Shown one piece after another: positions 34,922 through 44,675 of a stretch of 64,000 bases of DNA (within the stretch, counting starts at the first letter, position 1; each line of letters starts with the position of its first letter). The DNA is from Flavimarina sp. Hel_I_48 (lineage in GTDB: Bacteria; Bacteroidota; Bacteroidia; Flavobacteriales; Flavobacteriaceae): assembly GCF_000733945.1 (NCBI RefSeq), contig NZ_JPOL01000002.1:3597001-3661000 (forward strand). Direction: 5' to 3'. The notes under the pieces are model-generated. The model searched no databases, was not told where the DNA came from, and saw nothing but the letters and a program-made list of their open reading frames with translations. The position numbers and the translations under genes are program-made.

Positions 34922-36140
34922 AGTAGTTAATAAGAGAATTCTTTTAATACTTCCTTACGGTAGTGTAGGGGGTATGGAGCGTCTTGCACTAACGTTTTAT
35001 GAATATTACAAATCCTTGGGTTTTGTGGTAAAAGCAGTTAAATTTATAAAACTGGAGAGTGATATTATAAATTTTTATGAGGATGAAATTTTCCTCAGTT
35101 CTAAAGATTTTAGTGATATGTCCTCCTTTGAACGCTACGCATTTTATTTAAAAAGCCCTATTGCCCTTAGAAAAGTTATTAAGAATAATGCCATCACTCA
35201 TTCGATTGCATTTGGGGATATGGCTAATTTATTCAGTTCACTTACTTTTACAAAAGAATTTAAGATAGGGAGCATACATGCATTAAAAAGTGTAGAGTTA
35301 TCAAGTTCAACTCCTTTTAACCATTTAATAAAGATGGGGTACAAATCGAGTTATAAGCATTTAAATAAACTGGTATGCATAAGCAAATCCATTAATAAGG
35401 ATTTAGTCGAAAATTGTGGATATCGATTTAAAAATATTGAGGTTATATATAACCCTCATGACATAAAGAAAATAGTTACGCTTAGTGAAGAAGCAATAGA
35501 TGATAGTCAGGAGTTTGAGCTATTTAGTAAAGCTTCAATACTATTTCTGGGTAGGCTTTCGGTACAAAAGGCTCCCTGGCATTTGATCAATTCCTTTAAG
35601 TTAGTTGTGAAATCGCATCCTGACGCTAATCTTGTTTTCATAGGGGACGGGGATTATCAGGTTTCAAACTATATAAAAAAGCTTGCAAAATTTTTAGAAG
35701 TAGATAATAAGATATTCTTTTTAGGAAGAAAGAAAAATCCATACAAATATCTTAAAAAGGCAAGTTGCCTGGCTCTTACATCTAATTATGAAGGAACGCC
35801 AAATGTTATTGTAGAGTCTATCGCCTTAGGAACTCCTGTAATATCCTCTTTTTGTACAACGGGTATACTGGAATTAATGGCTATTGATGACACCCTCACG
35901 TACAACAATGAAGGAATTTTAAGGACAGATGCCGGAACGATAACTCCTAATTTTTATGAAGGTACACTAGAAGTTCCTCAGTCATTACCAGATCATCCTT
36001 CCAAAAAGGAAATATTATTTGCAGAAGGCTTGAAAGAAATTTTAAGTGCTCAGGAGATTGAAAATACAGCGGTTAAACAGCAACAACAACTTTTAAATAA
36101 ATTTAATCTTGAAATTATTGCACAGCAATATCTCAATTAA
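34911..36140 (+). CDS. Glycosyltransferase family 4
   Basis: A 409-residue GT-B enzyme starting inside the previous GT4 gene. LILPYGSVGGMERLALTFYE opens the acceptor domain, and SILFLGRLSVQKAPWHLINS with LTSNYEGTPNVIVESIALG gives the donor site with EX7E (Glu and Glu). It differs from the previous GT4 enough to have a different specificity. The 11-nt overlap implies coupled translation. The long C-terminal part (~320-409), with TPNFYEGTLEVPQS, is an insert specific to this protein. Confidence 0.88.
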   Translation: MYPEVVNKRILLILPYGSVGGMERLALTFYEYYKSLGFVVKAVKFIKLESDIINFYEDEIFLSSKDFSDMSSFERYAFYLKSPIALRKVIKNNAITHSIAFGDMANLFSSLTFTKEFKIGSIHALKSVELSSSTPFNHLIKMGYKSSYKHLNKLVCISKSINKDLVENCGYRFKNIEVIYNPHDIKKIVTLSEEAIDDSQEFELFSKASILFLGRLSVQKAPWHLINSFKLVVKSHPDANLVFIGDGDYQVSNYIKKLAKFLEVDNKIFFLGRKKNPYKYLKKASCLALTSNYEGTPNVIVESIALGTPVISSFCTTGILELMAIDDTLTYNNEGILRTDAGTITPNFYEGTLEVPQSLPDHPSKKEILFAEGLKEILSAQEIENTAVKQQQQLLNKFNLEIIAQQYLN

Positions 36141-36174
36141 TTTATCTCAAGTTAACTGGTTATAATTATAATTC

Positions 36175-37254
36175 ATGATTGATTTTATACCTCTTGAGTA
36201 TTACTCTAAAATTTATATTAACTTCTGTTTGCTATTGGTCGTATTAACAGTAGTTCATGCTTACCTGCTTGACCTTGATGATAAAAGAAATCTAGTTTAT
36301 TTAAATATCACAGGCTATACCTTACTTGTATTTATTGTTATTTACATGGGTTGGCGTCCTGTAAGTGGTAAGTATTTTATAGATATGAGTACTTATGCGC
36401 ATCATTACCGTTATTATCAAGCCGGTAATCCCATCATTTCGCAGAAGGATGTCTTTTTCCATATTTTTATGTTGACCTGCTCTAAGATCATGACGGTCAA
36501 CAATTTCTTTTTGGTTTGCGCTATGGTCTATATCTTACCCATGTATAGGGTGTCAAAAAAGCTCTTCAAGGAATATTGGTTTTATGCATTTTTGGTTTTT
36601 ATCGTCTCCTTTCAATTTTGGCCATACGGAGTAAATGGAATTAGAAACGGAATGGGAACATCGCTGTTTTTGTTGGGTGTCTCTTTTTATGATAAGAAAT
36701 TTTGGATGGGCATAGCATTATTATTTGCTGTTCTCGTGCATCAGAGTTTATTGCTTCCCGTTCTGGCGTTTCTCGGGACTTTCATTTATAATAAGCCTAA
36801 ATCTTTCTTGATAGGTTGGCTTATAACCATTCCCTTATCTCTAGGGGCTGGAAGTGTTTTTGAAACCATATTCACGGCTATGGGATTTGCCGAAGATCGC
36901 CTGGGTGCCTATCTCAATGGGGAAGAGTCTTCTGGGGGTTTCCGTTTTGATTTCCTTCTTTATAGTGCCTCGGCTGTTTTTACAGGTTGGTACTTTATTT
37001 TTAAAAGAGATTTTAATGATAAAGTGTACAATCATATATTCAATACCTATTTATTGATAAATGCCTTTTGGATTTTAGTCATAAGGGCCAATTTTTCTAA
37101 CCGTTTTGCATATTTGTCTTGGTTTATGATTGGCCTGGTAATTATATATCCATTCTTAAAAGAGCGATTCTATATTTATCAGCATGTCGTCATAGGTAGG
37201 GTATTGCTTCTTTATTTTGGTTTCACGTATTTCATGTATACCATCTATTACTAA
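36175..37254 (+). CDS. wzy: EpsG-family polymerase (Wzy-like)
   Basis: A 359-residue membrane protein with about 9-10 hydrophobic helices and a periplasmic loop carrying the family-like RPVSGKYFIDMSTYAHHYR stretch. WPYGVNGIRNGMGTSLFLLG and LLFAVLVHQSLLLPVLAFLG match EpsG-type proteins (Asn-Gly-x-Arg-x-Gly and the helix histidine). Such proteins polymerise lipid-linked repeat units. It is the only polymerase candidate here and pairs with the flippase at 30009. Confidence 0.87.
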   Translation: MIDFIPLEYYSKIYINFCLLLVVLTVVHAYLLDLDDKRNLVYLNITGYTLLVFIVIYMGWRPVSGKYFIDMSTYAHHYRYYQAGNPIISQKDVFFHIFMLTCSKIMTVNNFFLVCAMVYILPMYRVSKKLFKEYWFYAFLVFIVSFQFWPYGVNGIRNGMGTSLFLLGVSFYDKKFWMGIALLFAVLVHQSLLLPVLAFLGTFIYNKPKSFLIGWLITIPLSLGAGSVFETIFTAMGFAEDRLGAYLNGEESSGGFRFDFLLYSASAVFTGWYFIFKRDFNDKVYNHIFNTYLLINAFWILVIRANFSNRFAYLSWFMIGLVIIYPFLKERFYIYQHVVIGRVLLLYFGFTYFMYTIYY

Positions 37255-37265
37255 AATTCATTACC

Positions 37266-38267
37266 ATGCTACAAGTAAGTATTATCATACCCATGTATAA
37301 TGTGTCTCATTTTCTAAAAACATGCGTGGAATCTGTATTAGATCAACATATGGATGATAACGCATTTGAGGTTCTAATGATTGATGATGGCTCCCCGGAT
37401 GATAGCAAAATAGTTGCAGAGAAACTTGCTGAAAAACATGCATTTATAAATGTTTTTTCTCAGGAAAATAAAGGTTTGGGAGGTGCCCGAAATACGGGAA
37501 TAAAAAATGCCAGTGGTAAATATCTCGTTTTTTTGGATGCAGATGATATTTTGATCTCTGATCAATTATTAGATATTATTCAAATAGCACAGGTGAATGC
37601 GTTGGATATCCTTGAATTCGGTGCGCAGCATATCAATGAAAGTGGAGAAGTTCTAACGACCATTGCAATAGATGGTAAAGGAGAGGTATTGTCAGGCATG
37701 AATTATTATAATGCTACTAAATACATGAATTCAGCCTGTAACAAGCTATACAGGACAGAATTCATGCGTAATAATAACCTACTGTTTCTGGAACAGATTT
37801 ATGCCGAAGATTTTGAATTTAATACAAGATCTTTATTCTTTGCCGAAAGGGTTATGGCAACTAACACTATTGCAGCGCAATTTTTGCAGTCTACGGGTTC
37901 CATAACAAGAAATAGGGATAAGGATAAAAAAGACAAATATGTAGAGGATCTACAAACCATATTGACAAAAATTGATAGTTTCAGGCAGGATCAGAAGAGC
38001 AATACTTCCGTAGATAAAAAGCTAATGGATAACTACTTTATGGAGCGAATATCTATGGGTAACCTGGGTCTTTTCTTTTTTCTTTTCAAAAACAACTACT
38101 CTTATAAAGAAATAAAAGAAATTCGTAAAAATTTAATAGAAAAGAATTTGTATCAAAATTCCTACAAAGTCTCAGATAAAAATCGGGATCTATTTAGAAG
38201 AGTATTACTAAAAAATTTCTTCTTATTTAGATTCATACAGCCACTCAAAAAAGCTATTGGTCAATAG
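37266..38267 (+). CDS. Glycosyltransferase family 2
   Basis: A 333-residue GT-A enzyme. VSIIIPMYNVSHFLKTCVES (4-23) starts the fold, IDDGSPDDSK is the nucleotide site and YLVFLDADDIL the DXD metal site. The C-terminal third is basic and amphipathic and may lie against the membrane. It is last in the rightward assembly operon and converges on the CapK-like gene with only 4 nt between stops. It belongs to the same broad subfamily as the three GT2s at 44.7-47.9 kb, with clear divergence. Confidence 0.9.
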   Translation: MLQVSIIIPMYNVSHFLKTCVESVLDQHMDDNAFEVLMIDDGSPDDSKIVAEKLAEKHAFINVFSQENKGLGGARNTGIKNASGKYLVFLDADDILISDQLLDIIQIAQVNALDILEFGAQHINESGEVLTTIAIDGKGEVLSGMNYYNATKYMNSACNKLYRTEFMRNNNLLFLEQIYAEDFEFNTRSLFFAERVMATNTIAAQFLQSTGSITRNRDKDKKDKYVEDLQTILTKIDSFRQDQKSNTSVDKKLMDNYFMERISMGNLGLFFFLFKNNYSYKEIKEIRKNLIEKNLYQNSYKVSDKNRDLFRRVLLKNFFLFRFIQPLKKAIGQ

Positions 38268-38271
38268 GCCG

Positions 38272-39645
38272 TTATCCTATAAGATGCTTTACTGAATTTT
38301 TTACTAATCTAAATTTCCCACTTTTTTCTACATCTATGGTATCCACCTCAGAAATGGTTATCTGCATTTTTCTACCTACGCGTAATTTTATATTCTCAAT
38401 CAGCTTACCCTCTTCCTTTTTATTGTAAATGATGGGATTCGTCTCAATTTTGACAATGATCGCATTTAATTCATCCTGTATGATTTGCATTCTGTGAACG
38501 CCTTCAATATCCTTCAATACGTTAGAAATGTTTCCTAGATTTATTTTTCCATTCTCTGGAGAATATATAAAGTCATCAATTCTTCCCAGTATTTTTTCTA
38601 CTAATGGATTATTATTGCCACAAGAACAGGTGTTTTGAGAAAGTTTTATTCTATCACCTACATCGTAGCGAAGTAGGGGAGTACCATAAGAAGTAAAGGA
38701 TGTTACAATGAGTCTACCTTCCTGTGCATCATTATCATTGTTATCTAAAACTTCAAGAATCCCACTTTGCATCTCAATATGTAGGTTGTGGTTTTTACAT
38801 TCAAAAATAAAAGGGGCGCCTTCAGAGGCAGAATATTGATCATACAAATTGGTATTAAAAAAGCGTTCAATATTTTGTCGTATCTGCGGTGTTACCGTTT
38901 CTGAAGTCGTAAAAACAGCTTTGATCGTATTTTCAGGAAAATCCAGGTTGTTTTTAAGACCATAGAGGGCAATTTCTGCAATAGAACTGGGAAAACCTGA
39001 AATATACTCTGGCTTAAACTTTTTAAGATTTTCTATATAATATTTTAAATACTCATTCTTAATATGGAATGTGGAGTAGTAGCGTACATTGTGGTAATGG
39101 TCTGTTTTCCAAAAACGATCCTTTTTGAGATCATTTTCCGTTAGAATGTCCTTACCTGAAAACCAGGCGGTTTTTTTTCCCAGTTCGTAACCATACCAGG
39201 ACCTAAAATAATCCAGTAAAGCAAAACGTTCTTCAATATTTTCATGCGTATAATAAACTTTTAGGGATTTTCCCGTTGTGCCACCGGTCTGAGAAGTTAT
39301 TCCTTCTTTGTTTATCGTATTAAGAGTGTCAATATTTCTAATAAGTTCCTGCTTAGTCAGTATGGGCAGTTTTTTTAGGTTACTAATTTTATTAGCTTTA
39401 GGTATAGCCTTTAAAATAGGATTAAAATACTCACTGTTTTTACTAACATAGTCTATAAAGGCAGTATATTTTTTAGATTGATTGCTTTTTAATTGCTCTA
39501 ATGAACTGTGGCGATTGGCTTCAAATTCTGCTTTGAACTCCTTGTATTTCCCTCCAAAACGCGCCTTATTTGCTTTTAAATTGTAAAGAGTTATAAGTAG
39601 GTCCTGAATAAAATAAGGTGCTTTTTTATATATAGAATATTTCAT
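38272..39645 (-). CDS. Adenylate-forming CapK/phenylacetate-CoA-ligase-like enzyme
   Basis: A 457-residue enzyme of the PaaK/CapK group. TSQTGGTTGKSLKVYYT (117-133) is the phosphate-binding loop, YDQYSASEGAPF the adenylate motif, and LRYDVGDRIKL the ribose-binding Asp. CSCGNNNPLVEKILGRIDDF adds a Cys pair near the hinge, and the small C-terminal domain is present. CapK-like proteins sit in many capsule loci and are thought to activate an acyl group for attachment to the polymer. It is encoded opposite to the operon next to it. The acyl substrate is unknown. Confidence 0.87.
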   Translation of the reverse strand: MKYSIYKKAPYFIQDLLITLYNLKANKARFGGKYKEFKAEFEANRHSSLEQLKSNQSKKYTAFIDYVSKNSEYFNPILKAIPKANKISNLKKLPILTKQELIRNIDTLNTINKEGITSQTGGTTGKSLKVYYTHENIEERFALLDYFRSWYGYELGKKTAWFSGKDILTENDLKKDRFWKTDHYHNVRYYSTFHIKNEYLKYYIENLKKFKPEYISGFPSSIAEIALYGLKNNLDFPENTIKAVFTTSETVTPQIRQNIERFFNTNLYDQYSASEGAPFIFECKNHNLHIEMQSGILEVLDNNDNDAQEGRLIVTSFTSYGTPLLRYDVGDRIKLSQNTCSCGNNNPLVEKILGRIDDFIYSPENGKINLGNISNVLKDIEGVHRMQIIQDELNAIIVKIETNPIIYNKKEEGKLIENIKLRVGRKMQITISEVDTIDVEKSGKFRLVKNSVKHLIG

Positions 39646-39779
39646 AGTAGTGAATGAAGAAGCAAACCAGGTTTAACAAATGGATATAGTTGCTTCAGTA
39701 ATAAATAGCCAGCAAAATTAAATCTTATAGTACAAACAAACTGAAAAATTTGATCAATAAATCATCTCATTCTTAAATA

Positions 39780-39821
39780 TTGAGAAGGAGCTCAGATACT
39801 TAAATCTAAACTCCTTTTCAA
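39780..39821 (-). terminator. Weak hairpin after the first beta-helix gene
   Basis: TTGAGAAGGAG (39780-39790) pairs with CTCCTTTTCAA (39811-39821) with one G-T pair and a 20-nt loop. It lies 40 nt beyond the minus-strand stop of the gene ending at 39862. No T-run follows. Confidence 0.3.
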
Positions 39822-39861
39822 AATGAAAATTAATAGTCCAGTACATTACTGGAGGTCTTTA

Positions 39862-41799
39862 TTAAAGACATTCATTGTTTTGTTCCTCAATATCCTCCCA
39901 TTTAGTGCTTTCCTGTACTCTTATACATTGTTTGTTAGAAGGTACTGCAATAGCATTGTTCAGAAGTGCAATATCTTTGTTTTCATTTATGAGGTATATA
40001 CCATCTCTATTCTCTGAGGAAATAAAGTTGTCCTCAATTATCGAATTTTTAGAATCCCAAATTTGTATTCCGGTATTCACGGTGTTTTTCATCAAGGAAA
40101 CTCCATTACTGTTAGATATTAAGCCGTGGTATGAGGAATTAAACTCATTGTCTACTAGGTGCGTGCAAAATTTTTCTTGCCCTTCTTTCAAATTAATTAA
40201 ATCAAATCTGAAAGGGTTATTAACAACATCTATAGTATTGTTCTTGAAGAGTACACGGTTAACCGAAGTATAATGTATAAAGATACCACGACTCTTAGGA
40301 TCTGTACTTGTGATGGTGTTATTAATGATTTTTGTATTAGAGAAATCCTTACCACTTATTCCTGTCCCGCAATTTTTTATGGTATTATTAGAAACCATGT
40401 GATCGTCTCCATATATCGACATGGCAACATTAAAGCCTTCAATATAATTACCGGTAACAGTGTTGTTAGAAATCGTGCGAGAGTCTCTCATTCCCAGTCC
40501 CATAGCAAGTTCACTTTCTTTGCGGGCTACCATTCTATTATTTCTTATGATCGAATTGTTGGTATATTTATAGCCTATACCATCTTCTACGTCATTGTTT
40601 TCAATTGTTATGTTATCGCCCACAGCAATTAGAAAACCACCTCTTGCACCTTCACGCTCAATATTGTTTCTCAATATGACATTTTTAATTTTTTCATAAG
40701 GTACTATTTTTCCATTTTCGCGTTTTCTATAAGCTTCAATATCGATAGCAAATTTTGGGTTAGTTCCTTTTGATTTAGGAGTATCAACCCCAGATCTATA
40801 GAACTCACTGTCTTCTACAATAATATTGTAACCATCAGTAATGGCCAGATTATTACGTCTACTAGAATCAAATACACAATTTTTGATCACAATATCGTGA
40901 GCGGGTATATAATTGGATTTAAAAGCAAATCCTAAACTGTGAACAACTAGACCATCTCCGGTTGCATTAATCATTTTTACACCATCCACAACCGCAAAAG
41001 TAGCAGAATGTAAATCTAAAAGATGTCCCCATTCATGGCTGCCGTATCCTACATACTCGTGTTCATCACGATCTCCATGTAACACACCACCCTTAATAGT
41101 AGCATTTGAGACATTTCTAATAGCTAATAAGCTAGTTTTTTTGGAACTATTTGGAAATGTCCTTAAGTGCGTATTATCGGTCATTTCCAATGTAAAATCA
41201 CCTGGAACATTAATAGCCTCTACGGAAGGGTAGAAATTGGGGTTTGTAGGATGCGTAACTTCTGTAATTTCAAAATAGGCATCAAATTCATCAATTTTAA
41301 AAGTGTGTGCTCCCATACCTTTTACTATTTTCATCAATTCTTCTAAACGGATGCGGTTGTGAAGTGCATTTCTAAAAGTTGTCCTTCCTTGAGTAAGGTC
41401 CCAGCGATCAGCTTCAAAATTGAAGACAGGTTGGATCAGATCTGCGCTTCCTTCAATTTCTAAATCCTTATTTAATAATTGGCCATCTATTTTACCGTTA
41501 TCAAAGACTAAAACACCATTTACGATATCACCTCCATCGTATGTCAAGGTTACATTCTTCTTCAACTGTATAGTTTTGCCATCCAGATCAATGATACAGT
41601 TTATGGCTTTTTCAGTTCCCTCTTTGATATTGGAAAGTTCAAAATCGCAGTTCTGTACGGTACCAGATTTTTTTTCATGAAGTTCTGCAGTGATTGCGTT
41701 TAATTCTTCGTTTGTTAGATCTACAATAGACTCTTCTGCACATGATGCTAGAAATAAGGAGCTTAATGTTAAAATGAAGTAATACTTAAAATTGCTCAT
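39862..41799 (-). CDS. Surface lipoprotein with right-handed parallel beta-helix (paralogue A)
   Basis: A 645-residue lipoprotein with lipobox LFLASC (Cys20). An Asn-rich series of ~22-residue turns (for example NNTIKNCGTG, NNTITSTDPK) forms a right-handed parallel beta-helix over ~220-640, as in pectate lyases and C5-epimerases. Conserved polar stretches shared with the neighbouring paralogue are HGDRDEHEY (241-249), SHEWG (254-258), SRRNNLAITDG and KGTNPKFAIDIEA, and they may mark an active site. The N-terminal ~120 residues contain a smaller repeat. Within a uronic-acid exopolysaccharide locus, a lyase or epimerase acting on that polymer is a reasonable guess. Confidence 0.82.
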   Translation of the reverse strand: MSNFKYYFILTLSSLFLASCAEESIVDLTNEELNAITAELHEKKSGTVQNCDFELSNIKEGTEKAINCIIDLDGKTIQLKKNVTLTYDGGDIVNGVLVFDNGKIDGQLLNKDLEIEGSADLIQPVFNFEADRWDLTQGRTTFRNALHNRIRLEELMKIVKGMGAHTFKIDEFDAYFEITEVTHPTNPNFYPSVEAINVPGDFTLEMTDNTHLRTFPNSSKKTSLLAIRNVSNATIKGGVLHGDRDEHEYVGYGSHEWGHLLDLHSATFAVVDGVKMINATGDGLVVHSLGFAFKSNYIPAHDIVIKNCVFDSSRRNNLAITDGYNIIVEDSEFYRSGVDTPKSKGTNPKFAIDIEAYRKRENGKIVPYEKIKNVILRNNIEREGARGGFLIAVGDNITIENNDVEDGIGYKYTNNSIIRNNRMVARKESELAMGLGMRDSRTISNNTVTGNYIEGFNVAMSIYGDDHMVSNNTIKNCGTGISGKDFSNTKIINNTITSTDPKSRGIFIHYTSVNRVLFKNNTIDVVNNPFRFDLINLKEGQEKFCTHLVDNEFNSSYHGLISNSNGVSLMKNTVNTGIQIWDSKNSIIEDNFISSENRDGIYLINENKDIALLNNAIAVPSNKQCIRVQESTKWEDIEEQNNECL

Positions 41800-42030
41800 A
41801 AGACTTGGGGTTAAGAGTAAATATTAATTTATACGACAATAGTACAACTAATATCGTTTAAAAGCAAATACATCTTAATAAAATCTTAAATTTTAACATA
41901 ATTTAATATTAACGTCTATAAATTAGTGTTAACGATATTCTTAATATTAACAAAAAAATTAACAGGTATACAATTTTATTATTCGTTTTTTGAATGGTCT
42001 GCAGTTATTTCAGAAAAAACTGTTTAAACA

Positions 42031-42064
42031 AAAAAAAGCGGGATATCTGATGATATCCCGCTTT
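42031..42064 (-). terminator. Intrinsic terminator of beta-helix gene B
   Basis: A 13-bp stem AAAGCGGGATATC / GATATCCCGCTTT (42035-42047 and 42052-42064) with a TGAT loop. On the minus strand it is followed by a run of seven T. It ends the gene whose stop is at 42084 and separates it from paralogue A. Confidence 0.88.
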
Positions 42065-42083
42065 GACTTTAAAAAGATTAATC

Positions 42084-44027
42084 TTATCTATTCATATACC
42101 TCCAGGTGTTGCCCCGTTCTGTAATTTCACCGTCATCTTGTGAAGAGTCTTCAACGGTACCTTTATTGGTTCTATGAGCAATAATAGTATTGTAGAATAC
42201 TTCTATATTCGTACTGTTTCCTCTAAAATGCAGTGTAGGATAGTTATCACTGCTGCCATCTATTTCATTTCTTTTAAAAGATACATTTCCTGCATCTTGA
42301 ATACGTACTGAAGTACTTATCTCATTGTTTTCGAACGTTAGATTGTGCGCATTGAAAATCTGGGAATAATACCAAGCAGAGGTGAAACTGTTGTCTTTAA
42401 CAAGGATGTTGTAGTTTTTCTCCTTTGATGTTCTATTCACATAGGTGAAATTGAATGGTGCTCCTAATACGTCAATTTCGTTAGAATTGAATTCGCTATC
42501 CTCAATAGTCGTAAAGTGTGCGAAAATACCCCTGCTTCCATTAATATCACTTTTAACAACATTACCATTGATCTTGTTGAATTTAATATCCTTGACAAAG
42601 ATACCTTCATTACAGTTGATTATTTTATTGTCATAAACTGTATTCTCTCTACCATAAAGGATAATTCCAAGATCATAATCTTCCATGGTATTCCCATAGA
42701 TTTTGTTGTTGCTGATAGTTTCAGTACCGCTAATACCACCTCTAATAGCGTTTAGGTTGCCTTTCTTTTTAGCTTTAAAAGTATTGTTTCGAATTATGGT
42801 TCCTTTAGAATACTTATAAGATATGGATTGTTCCATCTGATTTCCTTCAAAAACCACATTGTCACCAATAGATACTAAGAAACCACCACGCTGACTTCCT
42901 GATTCTACATTGTTTCTTATTATCAATCCATCTACTCTTTCGTAGTATTTGATTTTACCGTTTACGCGCTCTCTGTGAGCCTCTACGTCAATACCAAATC
43001 TCGGATTTGTTCCTTTAGATTTATCGGTGTCAACACCAGCATCTTTAAAGGTGCTGTTCTCCACGATCAAATTCTGACCGTCTGTTATGGAAAGATTGTT
43101 GCGTCGGTTTGTATCAAATAAACAGCCGTCAATCGTTATATTTTTTGCTGGTTGGTAATCATCCTGCCACGTGAATTTTAGACTGTGAATGGTCATACCA
43201 TCACCAGCCGCTTCGCTCATACTAACGTTTTGTACTGTAGAATTTTGCGCACCTTCAATTTCAAAAAGAATACCCCACTCATGGCTACCGCCTCCGTAGG
43301 TATGGCTATCCCTATCACCGTGTAAGTGACCTCCTTCTACTTTAGCATTAGTAACGCCTCTCATACCTAGTAAAGCATAACGCTCGTGGTTATTTGGATA
43401 TACACGTAAATGAGTATTGTCACTCATCTTAAGGGTAAAATTCGAAGGTATTGATACCCCTTCTTCAGCAGAATACCAGTTGGGATTGTCATATTCATTA
43501 CCAACGTAAAGGTAAGCGTCCATTGTGCCAATTTCTAGAGTGTTTCCACCTAGCTCTTTTACTTGATCAATAGCTTCACGTATCGCTAGTTTATTTTCCT
43601 TGGCATTATTTCGACTCGTCCATCCTTGAACGATTCCCCATTGTGAAGGATTGAATTGTACTGTATTATTAGATAACTGAACATTGCCTGTTATTTTAAG
43701 TCCTTTACTCAACAAACGACCATCTATAGTACCACCATCAAAATTTAATATTCCATTGGAAAGGCTACCACCATCGTATTTGAGATTAGCTCCTTTTGGA
43801 AGATTTATAGTTTTACCACCTAGATCAGATAAACAATCTAAATCTAAAGTAGTGTTACTTACCATTGCTAAGAGGTTTTCTCCACAAGGGCTTGATGAGC
43901 GATTTTTTTCTAGAGATAAGTCTGCAGTTTGTATTGCCAACTCATCACTAGCTAAATCGTCAGACGAGCAAGATGATAGTGCGAACACGATAAGAGTGGC
44001 GAATAATGATGTGAGATTTTTTCTCAT
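42084..44027 (-). CDS. Surface lipoprotein with right-handed parallel beta-helix (paralogue B)
   Basis: A 647-residue paralogue of the neighbouring lipoprotein. Lipobox ALSSC (Cys20) is followed by SSDDLAS, an acidic stretch of the kind that directs Bacteroidota lipoproteins to the cell surface. The shared signatures are HGDRDSHTY (236-244), SHEWG (248-252), TNRRNNLSITDG and KGTNPRFGIDVEA; the rest of the helix turns have diverged. It has its own terminator and a 285-nt gap to paralogue A, so the two can be expressed separately. Enzymatic role on the locus polymer is inferred only. Confidence 0.82.
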   Translation of the reverse strand: MRKNLTSLFATLIVFALSSCSSDDLASDELAIQTADLSLEKNRSSSPCGENLLAMVSNTTLDLDCLSDLGGKTINLPKGANLKYDGGSLSNGILNFDGGTIDGRLLSKGLKITGNVQLSNNTVQFNPSQWGIVQGWTSRNNAKENKLAIREAIDQVKELGGNTLEIGTMDAYLYVGNEYDNPNWYSAEEGVSIPSNFTLKMSDNTHLRVYPNNHERYALLGMRGVTNAKVEGGHLHGDRDSHTYGGGSHEWGILFEIEGAQNSTVQNVSMSEAAGDGMTIHSLKFTWQDDYQPAKNITIDGCLFDTNRRNNLSITDGQNLIVENSTFKDAGVDTDKSKGTNPRFGIDVEAHRERVNGKIKYYERVDGLIIRNNVESGSQRGGFLVSIGDNVVFEGNQMEQSISYKYSKGTIIRNNTFKAKKKGNLNAIRGGISGTETISNNKIYGNTMEDYDLGIILYGRENTVYDNKIINCNEGIFVKDIKFNKINGNVVKSDINGSRGIFAHFTTIEDSEFNSNEIDVLGAPFNFTYVNRTSKEKNYNILVKDNSFTSAWYYSQIFNAHNLTFENNEISTSVRIQDAGNVSFKRNEIDGSSDNYPTLHFRGNSTNIEVFYNTIIAHRTNKGTVEDSSQDDGEITERGNTWRYMNR

Positions 44028-44675
44028 GTTTTAAATTAATTAAGGTTTTAGTTTGATTTTTACATTCTATTACCAATAATTTAAATGCTATACATTTAAA
44101 AATTATGGGGTTACTAAAAATGAGATATTATAATTATATCTTAATAAGTCATTTGATGGATTAGAAGTGAAAACCGTACCATTAGAACAAATTTCCGGTA
44201 ATTTATATAAGTATTTGATATACAGGTATTTATAAATTAATTTAAAAAAAGTTATATATGTGTATATTGATGATTTGTGTGGAATTTGATCTATATGTGT
44301 AGAAATAGACCACACTGTGTGAAGAAAATGGATTATATGTAAATGCACATAAACCTAATAATATGTCATTTTGTCGATATTATTTATAGATTTTTGTCGG
44401 TACATCTAATGATTATAACTAGTGATCCTTATATTTGGCACCTAAGGATCGTAAGAATTTTCTTTGATGTAGTATTTGAGGTTATTTATATTTAGTAATG
44501 ACTGTTGATCATTAAAAATAGGCTATTATTAAGAATCTCTGAGGTGATCCAATTTTCTAAATATCATTTTAGGTAGTATGTTTGTTGACTTGAAATAAAA
44601 ACTATATCAAATCCTTGAGCAGTGAGTTTTAAATAATAAGACACGCAGAGCTTTAATAAAAATTAACCGCCTTTC
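44028..44675. other. Long A+T-rich non-coding region
   Basis: A 648-nt gap between the divergent beta-helix B and GT2 genes, visibly richer in A+T than its flanks. I find no convincing gene; an 81-codon leftward frame at 44103-44348 is low-complexity and unlike known proteins. TATGTTTG at 44577-44584 matches the -7 promoter element on the plus strand, 91 nt before the GT2 ATG, without a -33 TTG. It may hold regulatory sites or decayed sequence. Confidence 0.35.

Noticed and set aside
40273..40632. 119-codon plus-strand frame inside the beta-helix A gene
   Set aside because: Antisense to the repetitive helix turns; repeat periodicity keeps it open by chance.
44103..44348. 81-codon leftward frame in the long gap
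   Set aside because: Low-complexity His/Ile/Tyr-rich sequence with no family resemblance and no signal.
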